Shown one piece after another: positions 7,556 to 15,319 of a stretch of DNA of 34,337 nucleotides; the stretch's first letter is position 1, and each line of letters starts with the position of its first letter. The notes below the pieces were generated by a model. That model saw nothing but the letters and a program-made list of their open reading frames with translations, was not told the DNA's origin and made no database searches. The stretch is from an uncultured Pelagibacteraceae bacterium (GTDB lineage Bacteria; Pseudomonadota; Alphaproteobacteria; Pelagibacterales; Pelagibacteraceae). The stretch is taken from the NCBI GenBank assembly GCA_902541745.1, contig CACBRW010000011.1, forward strand, positions 1 through 34,337, in the 5' to 3' direction. The position numbers and the translations under genes are program-made.

Positions 7556-8917
7556 TTAGTTTGCAAATAATTGATCAGGTAACCACAGAGCTATACCTGG
7601 AAATAAATACATTAAAACCATTCCAAAAATAACAATTGCTAAGAATGGCATGATGCCTTTGAATACCTCAATTAATTCAACATTTTTAGATTGTACACCT
7701 TTTAAGTAATAAGCCGACATGGCCATGGGGGGTGTTAAAAATGATGTTTGTAAATTTAACGCAATTAACATAGCAAAAAAATAAGGGTTAACTCCAAAAA
7801 ATTCTACTAAAGGTAAAAATATTGGAACAAATATAATCAATATTTCAGTCCACTCTAATGGCCAGCCTAATAAGAAAATTATAATTTGTGTAATTACTAA
7901 AAATTGCCAAGGCTGTATATCCATTGATTTAAAAAAATGCTCAAATACTTCATGTCCACCCAAATACGAAAATACTGACGCAAATGTCCATGAACCAATA
8001 AATAGCCACATGATCATCGCAGTAGTTTTTGCGGTAAGAAAAACAGACTCTTTAAAATTTTTCCATTTAAGAGATTTATAAAAGAAAGATAACACTAATG
8101 CTCCAAAAGCTCCAACACCTGCGGCTTCTGCTGGGGTAGCTAGACCTGCAAGAATGCTTCCTAATACTAAAATAATTAATGAAAATAATGGTAAGAATGA
8201 AACTAAAACTTCTTTTAAGATCACTGATCTTGGAGGAATTTCTTCTTTAGGAGGCTTAGGTGCAACTGATGGATTAAAGTAAGCCAAAATAATTGCATAT
8301 AAAATATATAAACCCGCTAACATCAAACCAGGAAATATTGCTGCTGCAAATAATCTTAATGGGGATAACTGAGCTATTACTGCGTAAACAATAAGCATAA
8401 TACTGGGAGGAATTAAAATTCCTAAACATCCTCCAGCACATATTACTCCTGATGCAAATTTTTTATCATAACCAGCTTTGACCATTGCAGGCCAAGCAAG
8501 CAAACCCATTAAAGTTACAACTGCTCCAATTATACCTGTTGCTGTGGAAAATAAAGTGCAAGTAACAAGGGCAGCAACTGCCATTGATGCTGGAAGAGAA
8601 TGAGATGCAAGTCTTATGGCATAAAACAATCTTGCAACTATACCTGCTCTTTCAACTAAATAGCCCATAAATAAAAATAAAGGTACGGCGGTGAGGACAT
8701 GGTTATCCATGACAGAGTAGGTATTTGAAACAAATAAATTAAATATCCTATTGTCTAATAGATGATCCATTCTTGAGGGATCAAAATATGCGTAATACCC
8801 AAATCCTAAACCCATTGCCATTAAAGTAAATGCAATGGGAAATCCTAGTAATACAGCAAACAGAAATATCACCATCATTAAAATAGCAATTTCTGGATTT
8901 GTTAGACTAAACAACAT
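7556..8917 (-). CDS. dctM: TRAP transporter large permease (DctM)
   Basis: Standard-length (453 residues) DctM subunit of the TRAP system encoded by 7556-10738. Hydrophobic throughout; family segments include LVTCTLFSTATGIIGAVV (~117-134), CAGGCLGILIPPSIMLIVYA (~165-184) and the C-terminal signature LNLQTSFLTPPMAMSAYYLKG. ATG start confirmed. It overlaps the small-permease gene by 11 bases upstream and is followed within 5 bases by the amidase start, so small permease, large permease and amidase form a tightly coupled block. Unlike the other large permease in this window it has no soluble tail. Substrate is set by the binding protein at 9581-10738. Confidence 0.93.
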   Translation of the reverse strand: MLFSLTNPEIAILMMVIFLFAVLLGFPIAFTLMAMGLGFGYYAYFDPSRMDHLLDNRIFNLFVSNTYSVMDNHVLTAVPLFLFMGYLVERAGIVARLFYAIRLASHSLPASMAVAALVTCTLFSTATGIIGAVVTLMGLLAWPAMVKAGYDKKFASGVICAGGCLGILIPPSIMLIVYAVIAQLSPLRLFAAAIFPGLMLAGLYILYAIILAYFNPSVAPKPPKEEIPPRSVILKEVLVSFLPLFSLIILVLGSILAGLATPAEAAGVGAFGALVLSFFYKSLKWKNFKESVFLTAKTTAMIMWLFIGSWTFASVFSYLGGHEVFEHFFKSMDIQPWQFLVITQIIIFLLGWPLEWTEILIIFVPIFLPLVEFFGVNPYFFAMLIALNLQTSFLTPPMAMSAYYLKGVQSKNVELIEVFKGIMPFLAIVIFGMVLMYLFPGIALWLPDQLFAN

Positions 8918-9491
8918 CTATTTTTTCTTCCTCTTTAGATTTTCTCATTAAAATTTTCTCTGTCTCTTCTGCGCCAGCATCTCTCTCTGGCCAATGTCCC
9001 GTTCTAATGCAAATAATTGCTCTAAAAACTTCACTAATTCCTTGTAGAGTAAGAAGCATTCCCGATAAAGGTATCAAAGATTTTGCCATATAAATTTGAA
9101 TTTGTGCTGGACTATTCCAACTTGTTTCTTTCACCATCCATGCTTTAGCTGCATATTCATATCCATAAAATGCAAGTGCAATTACACCTGGAAAAAAGAA
9201 GATGAAATATAATATTAAATCAATCCATCCTTGAACTTTGGTTGGAAACAACCTGTAAATAACATCTCCTCTCACGTGAGCCTCTGTTGCTAAAGTGTAA
9301 GCTCCAGCCATCATAAATATCGCTCCATACATTTGTAAACTAAAATCAAAATTCCATAAGGTTGGAGCATTAAATGCGTAAGCCATGATTACCTCATAAC
9401 ATGTTCCACCCATTAAAATTACTATGCACCATGAGAAGGCTTTACCCATTGAAGAGCTAAGGGTGTCTGCAAATTTTATATAAGAGTACAT
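8907..9491 (-). CDS. dctQ: TRAP transporter small permease (DctQ)
   Basis: Standard-length DctQ (194 residues) with about four membrane helices (~15-36, 50-68, 88-112, 133-160) and the family motif HVRGDVIYRLFP after the second helix. It ends with a charged cytoplasmic-type tail (EETEKILMRKSKEEEK). ATG start confirmed. The 3' end overlaps the large permease by 11 bases. A strong hairpin at 9531-9557 separates it from the binding-protein gene upstream, the same arrangement as in the other TRAP operon. Confidence 0.92.
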   Translation of the reverse strand: MYSYIKFADTLSSSMGKAFSWCIVILMGGTCYEVIMAYAFNAPTLWNFDFSLQMYGAIFMMAGAYTLATEAHVRGDVIYRLFPTKVQGWIDLILYFIFFFPGVIALAFYGYEYAAKAWMVKETSWNSPAQIQIYMAKSLIPLSGMLLTLQGISEVFRAIICIRTGHWPERDAGAEETEKILMRKSKEEEKIDVV

Positions 9492-9530
9492 ATTTAACTA
9501 GCTTATCTTAATTTTCTTAATTAATTCAAT

Positions 9531-9557
9531 TAAAAAAAAGGGGGCTAAAAAGCCCCC
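9531..9557 (-). terminator. Intrinsic terminator/attenuator between binding protein and permeases
   Basis: Perfect 7-bp GC-rich stem GGGGGCT / AGCCCCC (9540-9546 and 9551-9557) with an AAAA loop on the plus strand. On the minus strand it is followed by eight consecutive T residues. It lies 24 bases past the binding-protein stop and 40 bases before the small-permease start. It should end most binding-protein transcripts and give low-level read-through into the permease, amidase and 58-residue genes. Confidence 0.88.
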
Positions 9558-9580
9558 TTAATTTTTTATATATTTAAACC

Positions 9581-10738
9581 TTAGATTTTAACTTTCGCTA
9601 ACGGACCAAACTCATTTTCATAAGCAAGTCTGTAGTTAGGCTGATTCATTAGTAAGTATTTCATTACTCTTTTCGCATAAGCTTTTTGTGAATCAACAAT
9701 CTTCTTAAAGAATGGATCTTTAGAAGAGAAATCACCTACAACTTTATCCCAACCTTTTAACTGCTCTGCTAAAATTGCATCTGAAGTTTGGTAAACGTTT
9801 ACTTTATGCTCATTCATCAATTTAGATAAATCAGCTGAGTATCTTACCAAAGCTTTAAAGTAGTTAGCGGTATTTGCTGCATACGAAGCATTTTTTAATA
9901 TTGCTTGGTTTGCAGGAGATAAGCTATTAAATGTTTTTTTGTTAATAGGTATTTCAAACATCTCTTGAGATTGGTGGAAAGATCCTAAGTGATAATGCTT
10001 AGAAACATCTTGCATACCAAATTGAGAGTCTGAAGTTGGGTTGTTAAACTCAGCAGCTTCAATCAGACCAGTTTTCATAGCTGGCTGAATTTCACCACCT
10101 GGTAATTGTCTAACTACCATACCCATTGCAGTAAGAACGTTAGTAGCAAGACCAACTGTTCTATACTTCATTCCTTTAACGTCACTTACTTTAGTTACGT
10201 TCTTTTTAAACCAACCAAATGGTTGAGCTGGCATAGGCATCGCAAAAACACCAACATAGTCGTATCCAACTTTTGCTAATGTTTCTTCATACAACGCTCT
10301 TCCACCACCTTCTTCCATCCAAGCCATTACTTCTTGAGATGATAGACCGTAAGATGGACCAGTTCCGAAAAGAGACGCGGCAGGATTTTTTCCATACCAA
10401 TAAGCAGTAACCCAGTGTCCCATATCAAGAACACCATCACTTACAGCTTGTCCAATTTCTCCAGTTTTTACAACTGCTCCAACAGGCTGAAGATCAATTT
10501 TTAAACTTCCACCTGACATGTCTCCAACCATTTTGGCGTAGTCTCCAGCCATTTCAAAAAAGATGTTAGCACCTGAAGGCCATGCAGCTTGCATCTTTAA
10601 TGTTTGTGGAGCACCAAAAGCAACATTTGGCATTGCTACAGCTGTTGCTGCGGCTGCACCAGTTGCTGCTGCGGCTTTAAAGAACTTTCTTCTTGAAGGA
10701 GTTTTAGAACCCTTCAATGATTTTTTATTTTTAATCAT
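9581..10738 (-). CDS. TRAP substrate-binding protein with Tat signal, substrate unknown
   Basis: Periplasmic DctP-type binding protein of the 6045-10738 TRAP operon, 385 residues. The N-terminus has a Tat signal SRRKFF (15-20) followed by an Ala-rich stretch, almost identical to that of the binding protein at 4784-5917. The mature part shares the general fold landmarks (MVGDMSGG, PFGWFKK, LPGGEI) but the ligand-site segment reads AEFNNPTSD (229-237) where the paralogue has DATEWVGPWND, so the ligand probably differs. ATG 10738 follows AGAGGAGAAG at good distance. Co-transcribed with DctQ, DctM, an amidase and a small membrane protein, which hints at an amide-containing ligand. Family is firm, ligand is not known. 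Confidence 0.9.
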   Translation of the reverse strand: MIKNKKSLKGSKTPSRRKFFKAAAATGAAAATAVAMPNVAFGAPQTLKMQAAWPSGANIFFEMAGDYAKMVGDMSGGSLKIDLQPVGAVVKTGEIGQAVSDGVLDMGHWVTAYWYGKNPAASLFGTGPSYGLSSQEVMAWMEEGGGRALYEETLAKVGYDYVGVFAMPMPAQPFGWFKKNVTKVSDVKGMKYRTVGLATNVLTAMGMVVRQLPGGEIQPAMKTGLIEAAEFNNPTSDSQFGMQDVSKHYHLGSFHQSQEMFEIPINKKTFNSLSPANQAILKNASYAANTANYFKALVRYSADLSKLMNEHKVNVYQTSDAILAEQLKGWDKVVGDFSSKDPFFKKIVDSQKAYAKRVMKYLLMNQPNYRLAYENEFGPLAKVKI

Positions 10739-10874
10739 TTCTTCTCCTCTAGTTAATTAACTGACAGAAGTAAAACATATATTCAAATTAGAGTCTTTCT
10801 AAAAAGAGGCACAGATTGTCACTATAAACTCTAAATTAAATTTTTTTACAATCCTTAGTTGATTCTAGAAAAAT
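10739..10874 (-). promoter_or_regulatory. Leader and promoter region of the second TRAP operon
   Basis: This 136-bp gap holds the RBS AGAGGAG and, just upstream, CTGTCAGTTAATTAAC (10767-10752), the motif shared with the leader of the other binding-protein gene. Further upstream is a nested inverted repeat: an outer arm TTAGAGT/ACTCTAA (10788-10794 and 10828-10834) and an inner 5-bp hairpin TCTTT/AAAGA (10794-10798 and 10803-10807). The promoter must be here, but no -35/-10 pair is convincing. Near the mmsB end a TTGATT/AATCAA repeat is too weak to call a terminator. Confidence 0.45.
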
Positions 10875-11789
10875 TTAATCAATTGGATAATCCCAAGCAC
10901 TTCCACCGATAACTTTTGAAATAGCTGAAAAATCTTTAGTGTCATTTCCTTCTTTGCAAAATTGATCGTAAATTTCGAGGGCCATTTTTCCTAATGGTGT
11001 TTCAGCATTTACGCTTTTTGCACAATCATTTGCAAGTTTAAGATCTTTTGTCATCATTCCAGCAGAAAAACCTGGACGATAATTATTATTTGAAGGAGTA
11101 CCATCAATTAAACCGGGTAAAGGTGGATAAACAGAAATTGGCCAACTGTTACCTGATGCGTTTTTCATGATTTCATGAACTTTTTTAATATCTATGTTTA
11201 ATCTTTTTGCTAGCATTAAAGACTCTGAAGCAGCAATCATTGCAATACCTAGAGCCATGTTATTGCAAATTTTGGCACCATTCCCGCTACCTAAATCACC
11301 TGCATGAAATATATTTTTTCCCATGATTTTTAATAAAGGAAGCGCTTTTCCATATGCTTCTTTTGATCCACCAACCATTATATTTAAAGTTGCTTTTTGA
11401 GCTCCCATTACTCCACCACTAACTGGCGCATCAATCATTTCTATTCCTTTTTCTGAAGCTTTGTTTCCAATTTCAATAGAGGTTTGAATATCAATTGTTG
11501 AGCAATCAATTAACAAACAGTTTTTTGAAACTTTATTTATTATTCCGCTTTCTCCTAAATAAACATCCTTAGAATGCTTACCTTCTGGAAGCATGGTTAT
11601 CACCGTTTCAACATCAGCTGTAATTAAATCATATAAATTTTCGATTATTTCAAGATTTTTGTCTCGTGCAATCTCAAGCATTTTTTTTGAGACATCAAAA
11701 ACTTTCACAGATTTACCAGCCTTCATTAAATTTTCAGCCATCGGACAACCCATGTTACCAACGCCGATGAAAGCTATCGATTTAGACAT
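10875..11789 (-). CDS. mmsB: 3-hydroxyisobutyrate dehydrogenase-like enzyme
   Basis: NAD-dependent beta-hydroxyacid dehydrogenase, 304 residues, cytoplasmic. Rossmann motif IGVGNMGCPMAENL (8-21); substrate-binding DAPVSGGVMGAQ (120-131); catalytic Lys173 and Asn177 in GAKICNNMAL. The C-terminal region SGNSWPISVYPPLPG, DGTPSNNNY and MMTKDLKLA matches 3-hydroxyisobutyrate dehydrogenases (valine catabolism; 3-hydroxyisobutyrate to methylmalonate semialdehyde) better than tartronate semialdehyde reductases, which lack the DGxPSxNNY segment. Its place in a glycolate operon keeps tartronate semialdehyde reductase as an alternative. It is the last gene of the operon beginning at 17936 and lies 1 base from the gene before it. 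Family is firm, exact substrate moderate. Confidence 0.82.
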   Translation of the reverse strand: MSKSIAFIGVGNMGCPMAENLMKAGKSVKVFDVSKKMLEIARDKNLEIIENLYDLITADVETVITMLPEGKHSKDVYLGESGIINKVSKNCLLIDCSTIDIQTSIEIGNKASEKGIEMIDAPVSGGVMGAQKATLNIMVGGSKEAYGKALPLLKIMGKNIFHAGDLGSGNGAKICNNMALGIAMIAASESLMLAKRLNIDIKKVHEIMKNASGNSWPISVYPPLPGLIDGTPSNNNYRPGFSAGMMTKDLKLANDCAKSVNAETPLGKMALEIYDQFCKEGNDTKDFSAISKVIGGSAWDYPID

Positions 11790-11790
11790 T

Positions 11791-12744
11791 TTAATTTACT
11801 TTATTGATACAATTTCCAGTTCTAAAAAACTCATCTAGGTTATCAATTGCTAAATTTCCCATTGCAATTCTTGTATCTTTTGTTGCGCTCCCAAGATGAG
11901 GTAAAACAAAAGCGCTTGGAATTTTTAAATAACCTGGATTTAAATTTGGTTCATTTTTATAGACATCTAATCCTGCTGCATAAATTTTTCTTCTATTCAA
12001 TGCATCAATTAAAGCTTCATCATTAACTATATCACCTCTTGCAACATTAGTTATCACAGCACCTTTAGGAAAATACTCAACAGTTTCTTTATTTATTAAG
12101 TTCTCTGTTTCTTTTGTGGCAGGACAACAAATTGATAAAACATCTGAGACAGAAAAAAGACTTTTTATGCTGTCATGATATGTTGCACCTTGTTCTTTAT
12201 CTTCACTTAATTTTGAGCGATTATGATAATGAATGATCATGCCTAAAGATTTTGCAATTTTTGCAATTTTTTGGCCAATACGACCCATACCTAAAATTCC
12301 TAATCTTGTTCCAGTTAATTGTTTTCCAATTAAATAGTCAGCAGACCACTTCCATCCACCCTCTCTTGCTGACTCTATTCCCTCAGAAGCTCTTCTGCAT
12401 GCTCCTAGAATTAATAAAATTCCAATCTCTGCTGTAGCATCTGATAAAACTTCTGGTGTATTTGTTACTGCTATACCTTTATTTTTTGCTGCTTCTAAAT
12501 CAATGTTTCCAAATCCTACTGCAAAATTAGAAATTATTTTAATTGTGTCTGGTAATTGATTGATTGTTTCTGCATCTAATTTTTCAGTTAGTGATGATAA
12601 TATGCCATCAAATCCTTGACTCATTTCAATAATTTTTTTTTGTGAATAAAGTTCATCATTAGTATTAAATTTAGCATCAAACAACTTAGATGCTTTGTCT
12701 TCACTTTCTCTTATCAAGCGTCTTGTAATTAAAACTTTTTTCAT
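11791..12744 (-). CDS. D-2-hydroxyacid dehydrogenase (glyoxylate/hydroxypyruvate reductase type)
   Basis: NAD(P)H-dependent D-2-hydroxyacid dehydrogenase of 317 residues. Nucleotide-binding LGMGRIGQ (151-158); the segment after the second strand is HNRSK, and the Arg-Ser there suggests NADPH rather than NADH. The catalytic triad is R236 (VARGDIVN), E265 (GLDVYKNEPN) and H283 (LPHLGSAT). It resembles GhrB/GyaR-type reductases that turn glyoxylate into glycolate or hydroxypyruvate into D-glycerate. It sits 5 bases downstream of glcF and 1 base upstream of mmsB, inside the glycolate operon. Glyoxylate reduction would undo GlcDEF, so hydroxypyruvate reduction is the more sensible role here (inference). 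ATG start confirmed. Confidence 0.85.
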   Translation of the reverse strand: MKKVLITRRLIRESEDKASKLFDAKFNTNDELYSQKKIIEMSQGFDGILSSLTEKLDAETINQLPDTIKIISNFAVGFGNIDLEAAKNKGIAVTNTPEVLSDATAEIGILLILGACRRASEGIESAREGGWKWSADYLIGKQLTGTRLGILGMGRIGQKIAKIAKSLGMIIHYHNRSKLSEDKEQGATYHDSIKSLFSVSDVLSICCPATKETENLINKETVEYFPKGAVITNVARGDIVNDEALIDALNRRKIYAAGLDVYKNEPNLNPGYLKIPSAFVLPHLGSATKDTRIAMGNLAIDNLDEFFRTGNCINKVN

Positions 12745-12749
12745 AATTT

Positions 12750-14039
12750 CTATTTTAAAATTTCAGGTTTTGGTCCACCTGTGTACCAATCTAAAACTTC
12801 AATTGTATGTAATATTGGAACTTTAGTACCATGAGCGATTTGGGTAATACAACCAATATTTCCAGTAGAAATAAAATCTGGATTTAAACTTTCAATATTA
12901 TTTACTTTTTTCTTCAATAATTGTTTTGCAATTTTTGATTGCAATATGTTGTAAGTACCAGCTGATCCACAACATATATGTCCATCTGGGATATCCATGA
13001 TTTCATTGTTAGTTTTCTCAAGTAACGAAACAGGTTGAGAATGAACTTTTTGACCATGCTGCATTGAACACGCAGAATGATAAGCAACTTTATATTTTTT
13101 TTCTTTATTTTTAATATCAAGTTTTAAACTTTCAAATATATATTCCGAGATATCTTTTGTAAGTTCTGATATAACTTTTGCTTTTTTACTTAGTTCTTTG
13201 TCCTCACGAAAAATAAATCCATAATCTTTCATTGTTGTCCCACAACCTGACGTATTTGACAAAATTGCATCTAAATTTCCTTTTTGATGCTCCTCATACC
13301 AAGTGTTTATATTGTTCTTAAAATCTTGATGTGCATCCTCCTCTTTTCCAAGATGATGATTTAAAGATCCACAACAACGAATTTTTTTTGGAACAACTAC
13401 TTCTACGCCATGTCTGTTTAATAGCCTTATTGTTGCTTCATTAATTTGAGGAGATATTTCTTTTTGTACACATCCTGTTAAAAGAGCAACTCTAGCAATT
13501 CTTTTTTTAGATGAGGATTTATAAATTTCTTTAATTGGTAAAGTTTTTTTAGGAAATTTTGTAGGCATTAACTCAATCATGTCTTTAATTTTTGAAGGCA
13601 TTAAGAATTTAAATGGCTTCGATAATTTTACTAATAAACTTGATAATCTAAAAACTTTTGTATTTGGAAGAGTGACAGATAAAAAATATCTTATTAACTT
13701 ATCAAAGAGTGATCTTTGATAATTTTTTTCAATATATTTTTTTCCATGGTCAATTATGTGCATATAATTTACACCAGCTGGGCAAGTCGTCATACAACTA
13801 TAACATGAGAGACATCGATCGATATGCTTCACAACTTTTTCAGTTGGCTTCCGATTATTTTCTAACATATCTTTAATAAGATAGATACGTCCTCTAGGTC
13901 CATCTAGCTCATCACCCAAAAGTTGATGAGTAGGGCATGTAGCATTACACATTCCACAATGCACACACTTTTTAAAAACTTTTTCGTTTGCAAAATTGTC
14001 TGGATCTCTAAGCTGTTCTTCAGTAAATTTTGTTTGCAT
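12750..14039 (-). CDS. glcF: Glycolate oxidase iron-sulfur subunit GlcF
   Basis: Electron-transfer subunit of the membrane-associated glycolate dehydrogenase GlcDEF, passing electrons from the flavin subunits toward the quinone pool. 429 residues. Two 4Fe-4S motifs near the N-terminus: C25-C28-C31-C35 (CVHCGMCNATC) and C76-C79-C82-C86 (CLSCYSCMTTC). Two CCG domains follow, with CCGSLNHHLG and CCGSAGTYN. Length and order match E. coli GlcF (~407 residues). The gene start overlaps the glcE stop by one base. ATG start confirmed. Confidence 0.95.
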   Translation of the reverse strand: MQTKFTEEQLRDPDNFANEKVFKKCVHCGMCNATCPTHQLLGDELDGPRGRIYLIKDMLENNRKPTEKVVKHIDRCLSCYSCMTTCPAGVNYMHIIDHGKKYIEKNYQRSLFDKLIRYFLSVTLPNTKVFRLSSLLVKLSKPFKFLMPSKIKDMIELMPTKFPKKTLPIKEIYKSSSKKRIARVALLTGCVQKEISPQINEATIRLLNRHGVEVVVPKKIRCCGSLNHHLGKEEDAHQDFKNNINTWYEEHQKGNLDAILSNTSGCGTTMKDYGFIFREDKELSKKAKVISELTKDISEYIFESLKLDIKNKEKKYKVAYHSACSMQHGQKVHSQPVSLLEKTNNEIMDIPDGHICCGSAGTYNILQSKIAKQLLKKKVNNIESLNPDFISTGNIGCITQIAHGTKVPILHTIEVLDWYTGGPKPEILK

Positions 14040-15319
14040 TAAACACCTCTATACATTTTACCTGGATTTAAAATTCTTTTTGGATCAAAACTTTGTTTTA
14101 CTTTTTCAGAAATCATCAAACGTACTTTATCAACAGTAAAAATAGGTTCACCATAATCATATTCAGATGAAGTTTTAATTACTGTCAAATAACCTCCAAA
14201 ATCGTTTGCCATTTTTTTTAAATCTTTAATCTTTTCCTCTTTTTTACTATTAACTTCAATCCAGAATAACGACCCACACCAATCAATAAAATAACTATGG
14301 TTATTTTCTAAATATTTGCATAATTTTGAACCATTCGCTGGTGGTATTACCATTCGTATTAAATTGTGTTCAGTCTTTTCGAATACCTCTAAATTATTTA
14401 TTTTTTTCCAAAATGGTTCTGATTGATAAACATCAAGAGTGGAAATATCCGAATTGTTTAATTCAAGTTCTTTTTTTAAATTATTAATTTTTTCCTCAAT
14501 TGAAATTTGATCCCCCTCAACTCTAAATGCTACAAACGAAACTTTTGATTTAAGATCATTAAACTTAAAAACATTATTTCTTTTAGATGAAAATTCTTTA
14601 TCATTTGATTGCTCTGGAATAAAGACAGCACCAGAAATTTCACTACTTGAACTTGATAATTTATTAAACAAATCATAAATTTGTTCAAAATTATTAGAAT
14701 AAATTATTACAGTCTTAGAAGAATCTTTCTTAGGCAGGACCTTTAATGTAATTTCAGTCAAAGCAACAAGTGTACCAAACGAACCAGCTATAAGTTTTGA
14801 TAAATCATAACCTGTAACATTTTTAACGACAGTACCTCCTGATTTAATTATATCTCCTTTTCCATTAACTCCCTTAAAACCTAGGACATGATCTCGTACA
14901 CTACCAACTTTAAATCTTCGTGAACCCGCATAATTACATGATAAATATCCTGCTATTGTTCCTTTATTCGATTTGCCATCTTTAATATACCCAAAGTCTA
15001 TAGGTTCAAAAGCTAGCTCCTGACTATTTTCACTTAAGACCTTCTCGATTTCATGAATTGGTGTGCAAGCTTTTATTTTAATATACAATTCTTCAGGTCT
15101 ATAGTCGATGATACCAGAAATTTTAGACAAAGAAGTAGTGTTAGCAGATTGAGTTTTGTTTCCAATAAAGCTTTTTGAATTGTTACCGATAATTTCCGTT
15201 GGAGAATCTTGTTTATATAGTTCCCGAATTAAATCTGAAACTTCAACCTCATCTTTAGGGTAATAGATGTTATTAGAATCTTGGAAGATCTGGGAATTTA
15301 TCTTTATTTTTGTGGACAT
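14039..15319 (-). CDS. glcE: Glycolate oxidase FAD-binding subunit GlcE
   Basis: Second flavin-type subunit of GlcDEF. The FAD_binding_4 fold is seen in SKSFIGNKTQ (PP-loop region), GTIAGYLSCNYAGSRR and GSVRDHVLGFKGVNGKGDII, followed by GGTVVKNVTGYDLSKLIAGS, a typical GlcE segment; it ends DPKRILNPGKMYRG. The start is set at ATG 15319, preceded by GAGGAAGGAAGAG; the upstream in-frame codon at 15340 is GTG. That gives 426 residues, longer than E. coli GlcE (~350), with the extra length in the middle and C-terminal half. It overlaps the glcD 3' end by 47 bases and glcF by 1 base. Family is firm. Confidence 0.92.
   Translation of the reverse strand: MSTKIKINSQIFQDSNNIYYPKDEVEVSDLIRELYKQDSPTEIIGNNSKSFIGNKTQSANTTSLSKISGIIDYRPEELYIKIKACTPIHEIEKVLSENSQELAFEPIDFGYIKDGKSNKGTIAGYLSCNYAGSRRFKVGSVRDHVLGFKGVNGKGDIIKSGGTVVKNVTGYDLSKLIAGSFGTLVALTEITLKVLPKKDSSKTVIIYSNNFEQIYDLFNKLSSSSSEISGAVFIPEQSNDKEFSSKRNNVFKFNDLKSKVSFVAFRVEGDQISIEEKINNLKKELELNNSDISTLDVYQSEPFWKKINNLEVFEKTEHNLIRMVIPPANGSKLCKYLENNHSYFIDWCGSLFWIEVNSKKEEKIKDLKKMANDFGGYLTVIKTSSEYDYGEPIFTVDKVRLMISEKVKQSFDPKRILNPGKMYRGV

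Noticed and set aside
10875..11789. Tartronate semialdehyde reductase (GlxR/GarR) as the product of the last glycolate-operon gene
   Set aside because: The operon context invites it, but the C-terminal DGTPSNNNY and PPLPG segments match 3-hydroxyisobutyrate dehydrogenases, and no glyoxylate carboligase gene is present in the window.
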